Shown piece by piece: positions 33,897 to 42,856 of a DNA stretch of 64,000 bases (position 1 is the first letter of the stretch; the number at the start of each line of letters is the position of its first letter). The stretch lies in contig NZ_WGNY01000021.1 in NCBI RefSeq assembly GCF_016124325.1, positions 1 to 64,000 of the forward strand, written 5' to 3'. A program made the translations under genes and the position numbers. Under the pieces are notes generated by a model that was not told where the DNA came from, ran no database searches, and worked only from the letters and a program-made list of their open reading frames with translations. Source of the stretch: Phenylobacterium sp. (GTDB taxonomy: Bacteria; Pseudomonadota; Alphaproteobacteria; Caulobacterales; Caulobacteraceae).

Positions 33897-34781
33897 GTGG
33901 ACGCCTTCCCCGCCTTCTTCCCGCTGGCCGGCCGCACGGTCGCCGTGGCGGGCGAGGGCGAGGGCGCCGAGGCCAAGGCGCGGCTGTTCGACGGATCGCC
34001 CGCGACGCTCCTGCGCCTGACCGGGCCGCGGGCGCTGGATCCGCGCGCCTATGCGGGCGTGAGCCTGGCCTTCGTGGCCGCCGAGGACGACGCCTGGGCG
34101 CTGGCGGCGGTGGAGGCGGCGCGCGCCGCCAACGTGCCCGTCAACGCGGTGGACCGCCCCGCGCTCTGCGACTTCGTCACCCCGGCGGTGATCGACCGCG
34201 GCGAGGTGGTGGCCGCCATCGGCACGGGCGGCGCCTCGCCCATGCTGGCGACCATGCTGCGCCACGACATCGAGACCCGCGTGCCCGAGGGCGCCGGCCG
34301 GATCGCGGCCCTGTTCCAGGCGATGCAGGACGAGGTGCGCGCCACCCTGCCCGACCCCGCGGCCCGCCGCCGCTTCCTGCGCGCCGCCCTCTCGGGCCCG
34401 GCCGCTTCGGCGGCGTTGGCCGGCGACATGGACACCGCCCGCGAGCGCCTGCGCGCCGCGCTGGCCGACAATCCGCAGATGGCGGGCAAGGTGCAGTACA
34501 TCGACGCGCGCGGGCCGGCCGACCTGCTCGCCCTGCGCGCCGCCCGCGCACTGGCCGCCGCCGACGTGCTGGCCTGCGACGAGGGCGCCCATCCGGACGT
34601 CCTGGCCCTGGCCCGGCGCGACGCCGAGCGGCTGCCGCCCACGACCTGCGACCGGCTCGCCGCCCTGGCCGCCGAGGGCCTCACCGTGGCGCGGCTGGTC
34701 ACCGATCCCGCGTGGCGGGGCGAACAGACCGCCCTCGACGCCCTGGGCGTGACCACCGAAGTGCTTCCGATCGCCGGCTAG
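33897..34781 (+). CDS. CysG-like siroheme synthase N-domain protein with a truncated methyltransferase remnant
   Basis: 294 residues, GTG start. Residues 1-110 form the precorrin-2 dehydrogenase NAD site (FFPLAGRTVAVAGEGEGAEA) and contain AAIGTGGASPMLATMLR, the conserved 'iSTgGaSPvLa' loop; residues ~115-210 form the CysG dimerisation region. From ~212, GPADLLALRAARALAAADVL and ALARRDAERLPP clearly resemble the first helices of the SUMT methyltransferase domain, but the domain stops after ~70 residues and lacks its SAM motifs. It may make siroheme with a separate SUMT. Seven bp after the cytochrome stop, so possibly co-transcribed. Confidence 0.82.
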   Translation: MDAFPAFFPLAGRTVAVAGEGEGAEAKARLFDGSPATLLRLTGPRALDPRAYAGVSLAFVAAEDDAWALAAVEAARAANVPVNAVDRPALCDFVTPAVIDRGEVVAAIGTGGASPMLATMLRHDIETRVPEGAGRIAALFQAMQDEVRATLPDPAARRRFLRAALSGPAASAALAGDMDTARERLRAALADNPQMAGKVQYIDARGPADLLALRAARALAAADVLACDEGAHPDVLALARRDAERLPPTTCDRLAALAAEGLTVARLVTDPAWRGEQTALDALGVTTEVLPIAG

Positions 34782-34880
34782 GGGCCAAATCGCGCGGCGG
34801 CGGACGTCTGGGCCGGACAGGCTGGCGGATTTCGTGCTGTTCTTCGTTCAGATGGGCGAGGGCCTGGTCGGGAGATGGCG

Positions 34881-36191
34881 ATGCGTACGGTGGCGGCGGC
34901 GGCGGTTCTGGTCCTGGCGGCAGGGGCTGCAAGCGCCCAGCCGGCCGATCCCAAGATCGCCGCGCGGATCGAGAAGGTGCTGGCGAAGACGCCGCTGATC
35001 GACGGCCACAACGACGTCCCCTGGGAGATCCGCAACCGCGCCGGCGGGAACGTGTGGAAGCTGGACCTCGGCGCCGACACCTCGCACTTGCCGCCGCCCC
35101 CCGGCCAGCCCGACGCGCCGGGCATGATGACCGACATCCCGCGCCTGAAGGCGGGCCATCTGGGCGGCCAGTTCTGGTCGGTGTTCATCCCGCCGAACAT
35201 GACCGGCCCGCTGGCGGTGCAGATGACCCTCGAGCAGATCGACATCGTCAAGGGCATGGCCGCCCGCTGGCCCGACACCTTCGAGATGGCCTACACGGCC
35301 GACGACGTCGTGCGCATCCACAAGGCCGGCAAGGTGGCCTCGCTGATCGGCATCGAGGGCGGCCACCAGATCGACAACAGCCTGCCGGTGCTGCGCCAGA
35401 TGTACGCCGCCGGCGCGCGCTACATGACGCTGACCCACGCGCTCAACACCGACTGGGCCGATTCCGCCACCGCCGATCCCAAGCACGACGGGCTGACCCC
35501 GTTCGGCGAGGCCGTGGTGAAGGAGATGAACCGGCTGGGGATGCTGGTCGACCTCAGCCACGTCTCGGAGGGCACGATGAAGGACGCGCTGGCCGTGGCC
35601 CAGGCGCCGGTGATGTTCTCGCACTCGGGCGCCAAGGGCGTGGACGACCACGCCCGCAACGTCTCCGACGAGGTGCTGAAGCTGGTGGCGGCCAACCACG
35701 GCGTGGTGATGGTCAACTTCGCCACCGACTACGTCAGCCACGACCGGATGGTGTGGTCGGCGGCCCGCTCCGCCGAGCGGGCGCGCTACAACGCCCCGCC
35801 GTTCGGCGGCCTCTACATCGGCCAGCCCGAGAAGGCCAAGGCGGCCCTGGCCGAGTGGGACAAGACCCATCCGCCGCCGCCGGTGACGCTCTCCATGGTG
35901 GCCGACCACATCGAGCACATCGCCAAGGTCTGCGGCGTGGACTGCGTAGGCATCGGCTCCGACTTCGACGGCATCGGCGAGACACCCAAGGGCCTGGAGG
36001 GCGTCGACAAATACCCCGACCTGCTGGCCGAGTTGGCCCGCCGCGGCTGGAGCGACGACGACCTCGCCAAGGTGGCCGGCGGCAGCGTCCTGCGGGTCAT
36101 GCGCGAGGCCGAGGCGGTCGCGAAGAAGCTGCAGGCGACCACCCCGCCGTCGTACGCCACCATCGCCGAGCTGGACGGGGGGAAGAAGTAG
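34881..36191 (+). CDS. Exported M19 membrane-dipeptidase-like metallopeptidase
   Basis: About 436 residues. Sec signal [20 protein letters not shown]. Renal-dipeptidase family motifs: [16 protein letters not shown] (the H-x-D pair binding the first zinc), [19 protein letters not shown] (Glu bridging ligand), [31 protein letters not shown] (His ligand) and [16 protein letters not shown] near the C-terminus. It cleaves dipeptides in the periplasm, including D-configured second residues. ATG 34881 is used because GGGAG lies six bases upstream; the ATG at 34875 overlaps that site. Followed by a dispersed repeat. Confidence 0.92.
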   Translation: MRTVAAAAVLVLAAGAASAQPADPKIAARIEKVLAKTPLIDGHNDVPWEIRNRAGGNVWKLDLGADTSHLPPPPGQPDAPGMMTDIPRLKAGHLGGQFWSVFIPPNMTGPLAVQMTLEQIDIVKGMAARWPDTFEMAYTADDVVRIHKAGKVASLIGIEGGHQIDNSLPVLRQMYAAGARYMTLTHALNTDWADSATADPKHDGLTPFGEAVVKEMNRLGMLVDLSHVSEGTMKDALAVAQAPVMFSHSGAKGVDDHARNVSDEVLKLVAANHGVVMVNFATDYVSHDRMVWSAARSAERARYNAPPFGGLYIGQPEKAKAALAEWDKTHPPPPVTLSMVADHIEHIAKVCGVDCVGIGSDFDGIGETPKGLEGVDKYPDLLAELARRGWSDDDLAKVAGGSVLRVMREAEAVAKKLQATTPPSYATIAELDGGKK

Positions 36192-36196
36192 AACGA

Positions 36197-36319
36197 GATG
36201 CTCCCCTTCCGGGGGAGCTGTCGCGGAGCGACTGAGGGGGGCACTCCGAGTGCGCCGCCCATCCATCTGAGCGGACCCCCTCCGGCCCTTCGGGCCACCT
36301 CCCCCGAAGGGGAGGATGC
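36197..36319. repeat. Dispersed palindromic element, copy 2
   Basis: 36197-36240 matches 6007-6050 at 42 of 44 positions. The right end has a CTCCCCCGAAGGGGAG-like inverted half (about 36299-36316). The element fills the gap between convergent genes up to the stop of the MHS transporter. Confidence 0.75.
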
Positions 36320-37981
36320 TCAGCCGTCCAGGGGGCGGCCGTTGGTTTCCTTGAGGAACAGGAAGCACACCACCACCGAAATGGCGGTGAAGGCGAACGG
36401 GAACCACAGGCCGGAGTAGAGGTCGCCCACCGTCGTCACGATGGCGAAGGCGGTGAAGGGGACGAAGCCGCCGACCCAGCCGGTGCCGATGTGGTAGGGC
36501 AGCGACAGCGCCGTGTAGCGCACGCGCGTGGGGAACAGCTCCACCAGGCAGGCCGCGATCGGGCCGTAGAGCGCCGTGGCCGCCACCACGAACACCAGCA
36601 GCACGCCGAACGCGCCCCACAGGTTCATCCGCTTGGGGTCGGCCTTCTCGGGATAGCCGCCCTGGGCCAGCGCGGTCTTGAGCCGGGCCTCGACGCTGGC
36701 CTTCACGGCCTTGGCGACCTCAGGCGTGAGCCCCTTGGCGGTGGTGGAGGGAACGGTCTGCTCGCCGACGCGCACCAGGGCGGGCTGGCCGGGCGCGCCG
36801 GCCTGGTTGGAATAGGAGACGCCGGCGTTGGCCAGCACCGCCTTGGCGATGTCGCACGACGACGAGAAGCTGGCCTTGCCGATAGGGTCGAACTGCAGCG
36901 AGCAGTCGGCGGGGTCGGCGATCACCACCACCGGCGTCGTCGCCCGGGCCTCGGCCAGGGCGGGGTTCAGCGTGCGCGCCAGCATGTGGAAGCCGGGGAA
37001 GTAGGCGGCCAGCATCAGGGTCATGCCGAACAGCAGCACGGGCTTGCGCCCCACCCGGTCCGACAGCCAGCCGAAGACGACGTAGAGCACGGCGCTGACC
37101 GCCGTGGCCGACAGCATCAGGGTGTTGATCGTCTCGGGCGCGACCTTCAGGAACCGCTCCATGAAGGTCTGGACGTAGAAGAAGGCCGTGTACCAGACCG
37201 CCCCCTGGGCGAACATGATCCCCACCAGGGCGATCAGCACGAGCTTGAGGTTGTCCCAGCGGCCGAAGGCCTCGGCGTAGGGCGCGTGGCTGATCTCGCC
37301 CTCGAGCTGCAGCTTGGCGAACGAGGGGCTCTCGCTGAGCTTCATGCGCATCCAGATCGAGATCACCAGCAGCAGGGCCGAGATCAGGAACGGCACGCGC
37401 CAGCCCCAGGCGTCGAAGGCCTCGTTGCCGAGGATCACCCGGGTGGCGAGGATCACCAGCAGCGCCGCCAGCAGGCCGAAGGCCGCCGAGGTCTGGATCC
37501 AGCCGGTGGACTGGCCGCGGCCGTCCGAGCGGGCGTGCTCGGCGACGTAGATCGCCGCGCCGCCATATTCCCCGCCCAGCGCGAAGCCCTGGATGATGCG
37601 CATGAGGATCAGCAGCGTCGGGCCGATGAAGCCCGAGCTGGCGTAGCTGGGCAGCAGGCCGATGGCGACGGTCGCCCCGCCCATCATCAGCACGGTGGTC
37701 AGGAACGCGCCCTTGCGGCCCAGCCGGTCCCCGATGCGGCCGAACACCAGGGCCCCGATGGGCCGGAACAGGAAGCCCGCGCCGAACAGCGCCAGCGCCG
37801 CGGCCAGGCCGGCCGTCTCCGGCAGGCCCGAGAAGAAGGTCTTGGAGATGATGCCGGTCAGGCTTCCGAAGACGAAGAAGTCATACCACTCGAAGGTGGT
37901 GCCGGCCGACGAGGCGGCGACCACGGTCCTCAGCGAGGCGGCCGGCTTGCCCGGCGCCCCCGTCGCGGCGACGTCCGCCAT
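36320..37981 (-). CDS. MHS-family MFS transporter (ShiA/ProP-like)
   Basis: About 553 residues with 12 predicted helices. The N-terminus SSAGTTFEWYDFFVFGSLTG is the signature of the metabolite:H+ symporter branch; GRIGDRLGRKGAFLTTVLMM is motif A, and GGEYGGAAIYVAEHA the helix 5 motif. It takes up an organic acid or zwitterion with protons. Unusual feature: a ~100-residue soluble insert between the helices near residues 335-435 with two Cys (DCSLQFDP and SSSCDIAKA) and a coiled Ala/Lys segment. ATG 37981 is used (GGAGAG eight bases upstream); ATG 37999 is the alternative. Confidence 0.9.
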   Translation of the reverse strand: MADVAATGAPGKPAASLRTVVAASSAGTTFEWYDFFVFGSLTGIISKTFFSGLPETAGLAAALALFGAGFLFRPIGALVFGRIGDRLGRKGAFLTTVLMMGGATVAIGLLPSYASSGFIGPTLLILMRIIQGFALGGEYGGAAIYVAEHARSDGRGQSTGWIQTSAAFGLLAALLVILATRVILGNEAFDAWGWRVPFLISALLLVISIWMRMKLSESPSFAKLQLEGEISHAPYAEAFGRWDNLKLVLIALVGIMFAQGAVWYTAFFYVQTFMERFLKVAPETINTLMLSATAVSAVLYVVFGWLSDRVGRKPVLLFGMTLMLAAYFPGFHMLARTLNPALAEARATTPVVVIADPADCSLQFDPIGKASFSSSCDIAKAVLANAGVSYSNQAGAPGQPALVRVGEQTVPSTTAKGLTPEVAKAVKASVEARLKTALAQGGYPEKADPKRMNLWGAFGVLLVFVVAATALYGPIAACLVELFPTRVRYTALSLPYHIGTGWVGGFVPFTAFAIVTTVGDLYSGLWFPFAFTAISVVVCFLFLKETNGRPLDG

Positions 37982-38053
37982 ACTTGCTTCTCTCCCCAAG
38001 AATTATCGCGCTTGGTCTAGCACCGCTTCGGGCGCGGTCGCCAACCCGGCCGG

Positions 38054-39463
38054 CTATTTCGCCCCGACGTAGGTCTTCACCAGGTCGAACAGATAGTCGC
38101 GGCCCTCGTACAGCGACCGGGCGCGCATGCGCTCGTTCAGGCCGTGGGCCCCGTTGCCGTCGGGTTCGCCGAAGATGCCGGGCACGCCGTAGATCGGCAT
38201 GCCGACCACGCCGAAATAGACGGCGTCGGTGGCGCCGGCCGACATCGAGGGAACCAGCGGCACGCCGGGCCAGTACTTGGCGGCCAGCGTCGTCATCGGC
38301 CCGATGATCTTGGGGTCCATCGGCGGATTGACCGCGATAGGCTTGTCGGAATGCGGGGCGTCGATCGTGATCTTGGGATCGTCGATCACCTTGGCCAGCA
38401 CCTGGCGCACGCCCTCGGGCGTCTCGCCGGGGAAGATGCGGCAGTTGACGTTGGCCGTGGCCCGCTGCGGCAGGGCGTTGGGCGCGTGGCCGGCCGAGAG
38501 CAGGGTGGCGACGCAGTTGGTGTGCAGCACCGAATTGATGCCGGGATCGGTCATGGCGACCTTGGCCGCCTCGGCGTCGGCGGGGTCGACGAGCAGCCGC
38601 TTCAGCGCCTGGCCGGCGGGGTCATCCTGCTCGGCCCGCGGCGCGAAGGCCGCGCGCGTGGTGTCAGTCAGCTTGATGGGGAAGACATAGGCGCGGATCT
38701 TCTGCAGGGCGTCGGCCAGCTCGTAGATGGCGTTGTCGGGCCGGGGCCGCGAGGAGTGCCCGCCGGGGTTCGTCGCCGTCAGGATGTAGTCCTGATAGAT
38801 CTTCTGGCCGGCCTGGACCGACAGGGCCTCACGATTGCCGGCGGCGTCCAGCCGTCCGCCGCCGCCTTCGGTGAGGCCGAAGTCCGCCTTGACGAGATCG
38901 GGCCGGTTCTTGCCCAGCCATTCGGCGCCGTTGAACGCGCCGCTCGTCTCTTCGCCGCAGGTGAGCGCCAGCTTCAGCGTCTTCTTCGGCGGCGACTTGG
39001 CCTGCTTCAGCCGGATCATGGTGTCGACCCAGACGGCGTCCATGCCCTTCATGTCGGCCGTCCCGCGGCCGTAGAAGAAGCCGTCCTCCTCGACCATCAC
39101 GAAGGGATCGCGCGTCCAGTCCTCGCGCTTGGCCTCCACCACGTCGAGGTGGCCCAGCAGCAGGACCGAGCCGGCCTTGGGATCGGAGCCCTTGAGCACC
39201 GCCACCAGGCCGCCGTCCTTGGGATGCTCGGGCACGGCGAAATAGGTGATGTCGTCGTCGGCGAAACCCGCGGCCTTCAGGCGCGCGCCCATCTTGTGGG
39301 CGGCCTCGGTGCAACTGCCGACCGAGAGCGAGGTGTTGGTCTCGACCAGCTCCTTGTAGATCGCCCGGAAGGCGGCCTGGTCGGGCCGTAGCGCCGCCTC
39401 GTCCGCCTTCGCCGCCAGGGGCGCGAGCAGCGCCAGTCCCAATGCCAGTCCCGCCGCCTTCAT
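38054..39463 (-). CDS. Exported M20-family metallopeptidase
   Basis: 469 residues. Sec signal MKAAGLALGLALLAPLAAKA. M20 motifs: LLLGHLDVVEAK (first His and Asp ligands), YGRGTADMKGMDA (bridging Asp), LTCGEETSGAFNGAEW (catalytic Glu and adjacent Glu) and GAHGLNERMRARSLYEGRDY (last His ligand). The dimerisation domain spans residues ~215-330 (GGHSSRPRPDNAIYEL). It likely hydrolyses peptides or acylated amino acids in the periplasm. ATG 39463 has GGAGG six bases upstream. It is 72 bp upstream of the MHS transporter gene on the same strand, so uptake of its product is plausible. Confidence 0.92.
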   Translation of the reverse strand: MKAAGLALGLALLAPLAAKADEAALRPDQAAFRAIYKELVETNTSLSVGSCTEAAHKMGARLKAAGFADDDITYFAVPEHPKDGGLVAVLKGSDPKAGSVLLLGHLDVVEAKREDWTRDPFVMVEEDGFFYGRGTADMKGMDAVWVDTMIRLKQAKSPPKKTLKLALTCGEETSGAFNGAEWLGKNRPDLVKADFGLTEGGGGRLDAAGNREALSVQAGQKIYQDYILTATNPGGHSSRPRPDNAIYELADALQKIRAYVFPIKLTDTTRAAFAPRAEQDDPAGQALKRLLVDPADAEAAKVAMTDPGINSVLHTNCVATLLSAGHAPNALPQRATANVNCRIFPGETPEGVRQVLAKVIDDPKITIDAPHSDKPIAVNPPMDPKIIGPMTTLAAKYWPGVPLVPSMSAGATDAVYFGVVGMPIYGVPGIFGEPDGNGAHGLNERMRARSLYEGRDYLFDLVKTYVGAK

Positions 39464-39594
39464 ACGCGCCTCCATCCGAACGAAGGCGCAATCAAGCATG
39501 GCCGCGGCGCGGACGAAAGCGCCCGCCCCGGCCGTGGGGCGGCCGGAGCGGGCGATGGCGGCGTGGGAGCAGCCCCCCGGCTGTTCCTTCGCCG

Positions 39595-40350
39595 TCAGAT
39601 CCTCAGGGCGACGGCCGCGGGGCCCGTCCGGCGGCGGCGCAGCATGGCGCCCGCGCCAGCGAAGCCGACGATCATCAGCGCCCAGGCGCCCGGCTCCGGC
39701 ACGGCCGCGCCGAACTGGCCCGTCGTGGTCGCGGTGAAGTTCGATAGCGACTTGCCGCTGAGATGGGTCAGGCCGTTGAGCTGGCCGCGATGGATGGCGT
39801 TCAGGCTGATCGTGAACGTTTCGAAGTCGAGGTTGCCGGCGTTGAAGACATCGGAGAGGTAGGTGGCGCTGCCGCCCGCCAGGGGGTCGACGCTCATCGC
39901 GCCGGTGGCGACGCCCATGATCACGCCGCCGCTGAACGCGCCCGAGAGCAGGTTGGCGCCGGCGGCGTAGTCCACGCCGTTGCGGGTGAAGGCCTGCTGC
40001 GAGGTGAACGAGAACGTCCCGTGCAGGCCTTGCTGCACCTGGAACCCGGCGAGCGTCTGGGCCGGATTGCCGTCGTCGACCACGCCGGCGAACTGCAGGG
40101 TGGCCAGCACCTCGACGGGGTCGCCGTGCGCGACGTCCGTGTCCCAGAGGCGGAAGATCACCGTGGGGTCGCCGATGTCCTGCAGGGTCCCGCCGGTCTT
40201 GGCCGCCGATTGGGTCCAGACGAGCGTGTCGCCGGCGTTCTTCTGCTGGTACTGGGCGAAGTTGATGATGGTAGTGGCGCCGGCGGGCGCCGCGGCCAGG
40301 CCGGCGATGGCGAGCGTCGCGGCGGCGGCCAACTTGGTGAAGGCGTTCAT
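39595..40350 (-). CDS. PEPxxWA-CTERM sorted surface protein
   Basis: 251 residues. Sec signal MNAFTKLAAAATLAIAGLAA, cleavage near AGA-TT. The middle is a beta-rich domain (FRLWDTDVAHGDPVEVLATL near residue 68) without a recognised family. The C-terminal sorting tag is VPEPGAWALMIVGFAGAGAM followed by LRRRR: PEP motif, hydrophobic helix and basic tail. In exosortase systems the tag is cut and the protein transferred to the surface or EPS matrix. The exosortase itself is not in this window. Compare the two other tagged proteins at 61.4-63.4 kb. Confidence 0.88.
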   Translation of the reverse strand: MNAFTKLAAAATLAIAGLAAAPAGATTIINFAQYQQKNAGDTLVWTQSAAKTGGTLQDIGDPTVIFRLWDTDVAHGDPVEVLATLQFAGVVDDGNPAQTLAGFQVQQGLHGTFSFTSQQAFTRNGVDYAAGANLLSGAFSGGVIMGVATGAMSVDPLAGGSATYLSDVFNAGNLDFETFTISLNAIHRGQLNGLTHLSGKSLSNFTATTTGQFGAAVPEPGAWALMIVGFAGAGAMLRRRRTGPAAVALRI

Positions 40351-40547
40351 GGCTTGCGTTCCCTGGCCGCCGCGCCGGAAGCGCCGGGGCCTTGTCCTCA
40401 GTCCACCTGAGGCTATGGCGGGGGTTGCAGCGCAACAATCCGGGCTGACGGTAGGGCGCGGCGACTAACTTTCGATAGGGTGTCGATGTCGCGCGGCATC
40501 CGCGATACTGCATCGGACCGGCGCGTTGCGCCGTGGAGAGGGGACCC

Positions 40548-42233
40548 GTGGACGCGGGACAGTTGTCGTCGGCCCGCAGCGGCCGGGTGATCGCGATCGG
40601 GCGCGCCGTTTTGGCGCTGTTCCTCGCCGCCTCCTACCTTCTCGCGCCCGCACAGCCGCGGGCGATCGGCCTGATCGTCGGCGGGCTGCTGGCCGCCTAC
40701 TTGGCCTGGAGCCTGCTCCTCTTCGTGGCCAGCCGGACCCCGGCGTTCCGCTATCGGCTGGGCCGCACCCCGCTGGCGCTCACGGCGGTGGATCTGGCCG
40801 TGTTCACCCTGCTGCTCTACCTGACCAGCGGCGCCGACAGCCCGTTCTTCAGCCCCTATGTGTTCCTGATCCTGAGCGCCACGATCCAGTGGGGGTCGCG
40901 CGGGGCGGCGATCATGGGGCTGCTCACCCTGGCCGCCCTCGCCCCAGCCGGCGGAAGCCTCGCCTTCGGCGCCGACCGGGACGCCGGCGCAGGCCAGGTG
41001 CTGGTGCTGCGCCTGGGCTACACGGCCGTGATCACGGTCATGCTGATGGCGTTCGGCCGCCACATCGAGCGCGTGGTGGAGGAGCTGTCGCGGCTGTCCG
41101 ACCCGCTGTCCGAGGGCGAGGCCGACCAGGATCCGCCGATCGCCGAATGCCTGCGCCACGCGCTCTGGGTCTTCGGCGCCTCGCGCGGCGCCTTCCTCTG
41201 GGGCGAGACCGACGAACCCTATGTGACCCTGGCGGTGCTGTCGGAGGGTCGCTTCTCGACCGAGGCCCTACCCCCGCAGGCCGAGCCCTGGGTCGCGCCG
41301 GAGGTCGGCGAGGCGGTGTTCCTGCTGCACGCGCCCTCCGGCGCGACGCTGGTCCGCAAGGGGCGCGGCGGCGCCCAGGGGCCGAACGCGCCGCTCGCCG
41401 GCGCGCTGATGGCGCGCGAGCCGTTCGAACGGGCGCTCGTGATCCCCGCCTCCACGCGGGGCCTGACCGGCTGGGTGCTGGTGTTCGACCATGAGGACCC
41501 CGCCAACGAGGACCTCGCGATCGGCGCCATGGTGAGCGCCCAGGTCTCGGTCGCGCTGGAGCGGTGGGAGTCCCAGCGGGCGCGGCGCGCCGCGGTCGCC
41601 GCCGAGGACCGGGTCCGCCTGGCGCGCGATCTCCATGACGGCGTGCTGCAGTTCCTCGCCGGCGCGGGCCTGCAGCTCGACAGCCTCGCCAAGGCCCCGG
41701 CCCTGCCCAGCGAAGCAGCCGACCGCGTCGCGATCCTGCGGCGCGCCATCTCGGACGAACAGAAGGAGCTGCGCAGCTTCATCGCCGCCATGCGACCCGA
41801 GCGCGGCAAACGCTCGACCGCGCGCTGCCTGCTCGCCCGCGAATTCGGCCAGCTCGCCGAGCGCCTGTCGCACCATTGGACGATCGAGGTGACCGCGGAG
41901 GTGCGCCCCGACGACCTGAACGTTTCCGACCGCATGAACTTCGATCTCTCCCGGCTGGTGCGCGAGGCGGTGGCCAATGCGGTGCGCCACGGCGGAGCGC
42001 GGCGGGTGGCCGTGACCGCCGACGCCGCCGGCGGGCGGCTCGTGGTGCGGATCGACGACAACGGCCGGGGCTTCGCCTTCGACGACGACACCGGCGGCGA
42101 GCCCATCACGGTCGGGGCCGCGCCCCGGTCGCTGCGCGAGCGCGTGCGCGCGATGGACGGGCGCCTGGAGCTCAAGTCGAGCCCGAAGGGCGCCAGCGTG
42201 ACGATTGACGTGCCCCTGGAGGCGGCGGGATGA
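40548..42233 (+). CDS. NarL-type membrane sensor histidine kinase
   Basis: About 561 residues. Five or six membrane helices occupy residues 10-175. A GAF-like region (about 200-340) precedes the HisKA_3 dimerisation helix with VRLARDLHDGVLQFLAGAGL, in which the His of 'RDLHD' is the phosphorylation site. The HATPase N box is LVREAVANAVRHGGARR and the G box DDNGRGFAF. GTG at 40548 is preferred because GGAGAGGGG lies just upstream; GTG 40533 is the other option. Its stop overlaps the ATG of the response regulator by four bases, so the two form a coupled operon. The signal is unknown. Confidence 0.93.
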   Translation: MDAGQLSSARSGRVIAIGRAVLALFLAASYLLAPAQPRAIGLIVGGLLAAYLAWSLLLFVASRTPAFRYRLGRTPLALTAVDLAVFTLLLYLTSGADSPFFSPYVFLILSATIQWGSRGAAIMGLLTLAALAPAGGSLAFGADRDAGAGQVLVLRLGYTAVITVMLMAFGRHIERVVEELSRLSDPLSEGEADQDPPIAECLRHALWVFGASRGAFLWGETDEPYVTLAVLSEGRFSTEALPPQAEPWVAPEVGEAVFLLHAPSGATLVRKGRGGAQGPNAPLAGALMAREPFERALVIPASTRGLTGWVLVFDHEDPANEDLAIGAMVSAQVSVALERWESQRARRAAVAAEDRVRLARDLHDGVLQFLAGAGLQLDSLAKAPALPSEAADRVAILRRAISDEQKELRSFIAAMRPERGKRSTARCLLAREFGQLAERLSHHWTIEVTAEVRPDDLNVSDRMNFDLSRLVREAVANAVRHGGARRVAVTADAAGGRLVVRIDDNGRGFAFDDDTGGEPITVGAAPRSLRERVRAMDGRLELKSSPKGASVTIDVPLEAAG

Positions 42234-42850
42234 CGAGTGTTGTGGTGGCGGACGACCATCCGCTGATGCTGGACGCCGTGGCCGGCGTGTTCGACGGCGG
42301 GGGCTTCCAGGTGCTGGCCCGCTGCCGCGACGGGCTGGAGGCGCGCGCGGCGATCCTTGAGGCCACGCCCGACCTGGCGGTGGTGGACATCCACATGCCG
42401 CACCTCACCGGCCTGCAGCTCCTGGCCCAGGCCCGCGCCGAGCGCTGGCCGACGCGGATCCTGCTGCTCACGGCGGGCCTCGAACCCGAGCCCCTGGTCG
42501 AGGCCATCCGGCTCAAGACCGACGGCCTGGTGATGAAGGGAGCGGCCGGGGACGTTCTTCTGCGCGCGGCCGAGGCCGTGAGCGGCGGGACCCAGTGGAT
42601 CGACAAGGACGCCATGGAGCAGGTGATCGGCCTGCTGGCCGAGCCGGCCGCCGAGCCCGTGGCGCTCACGCCGCGCGAGGCCGACGTGGTGCGCTGCGTC
42701 GCCCGCGGCCGCCGCAACAAGGAGATCGCCCGCGACCTCGGCATCTCCGAGGGCACGGTGAAGATGCACCTGCACAATCTCTACGAAAAGCTGTCGGTGT
42801 CGTCCCGGACCGAGCTGGCCATCCTCGCCCGCGAGCGCGGTCTGGGCTGA
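42230..42850 (+). CDS. NarL/FixJ-family response regulator
   Basis: 206 residues. Receiver domain (1-120): acidic pair VVADDHPLMLDAVAG, phosphoacceptor Asp in LAVVDIHMPHLTGLQLLA, but the usual Lys of the receiver is seen at LKTDGLVMKGA. LuxR-type HTH (residues ~140-205): LTPREADVVRCVARGRRNKE and the recognition helix ISEGTVKMHLHNLYEKL. It is phosphorylated by the kinase encoded directly upstream, with which it overlaps (ATGA), then binds target promoters. The target genes are not identifiable here. Confidence 0.94.
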   Translation: MTSVVVADDHPLMLDAVAGVFDGGGFQVLARCRDGLEARAAILEATPDLAVVDIHMPHLTGLQLLAQARAERWPTRILLLTAGLEPEPLVEAIRLKTDGLVMKGAAGDVLLRAAEAVSGGTQWIDKDAMEQVIGLLAEPAAEPVALTPREADVVRCVARGRRNKEIARDLGISEGTVKMHLHNLYEKLSVSSRTELAILARERGLG

Positions 42851-42856
42851 GGTCGG

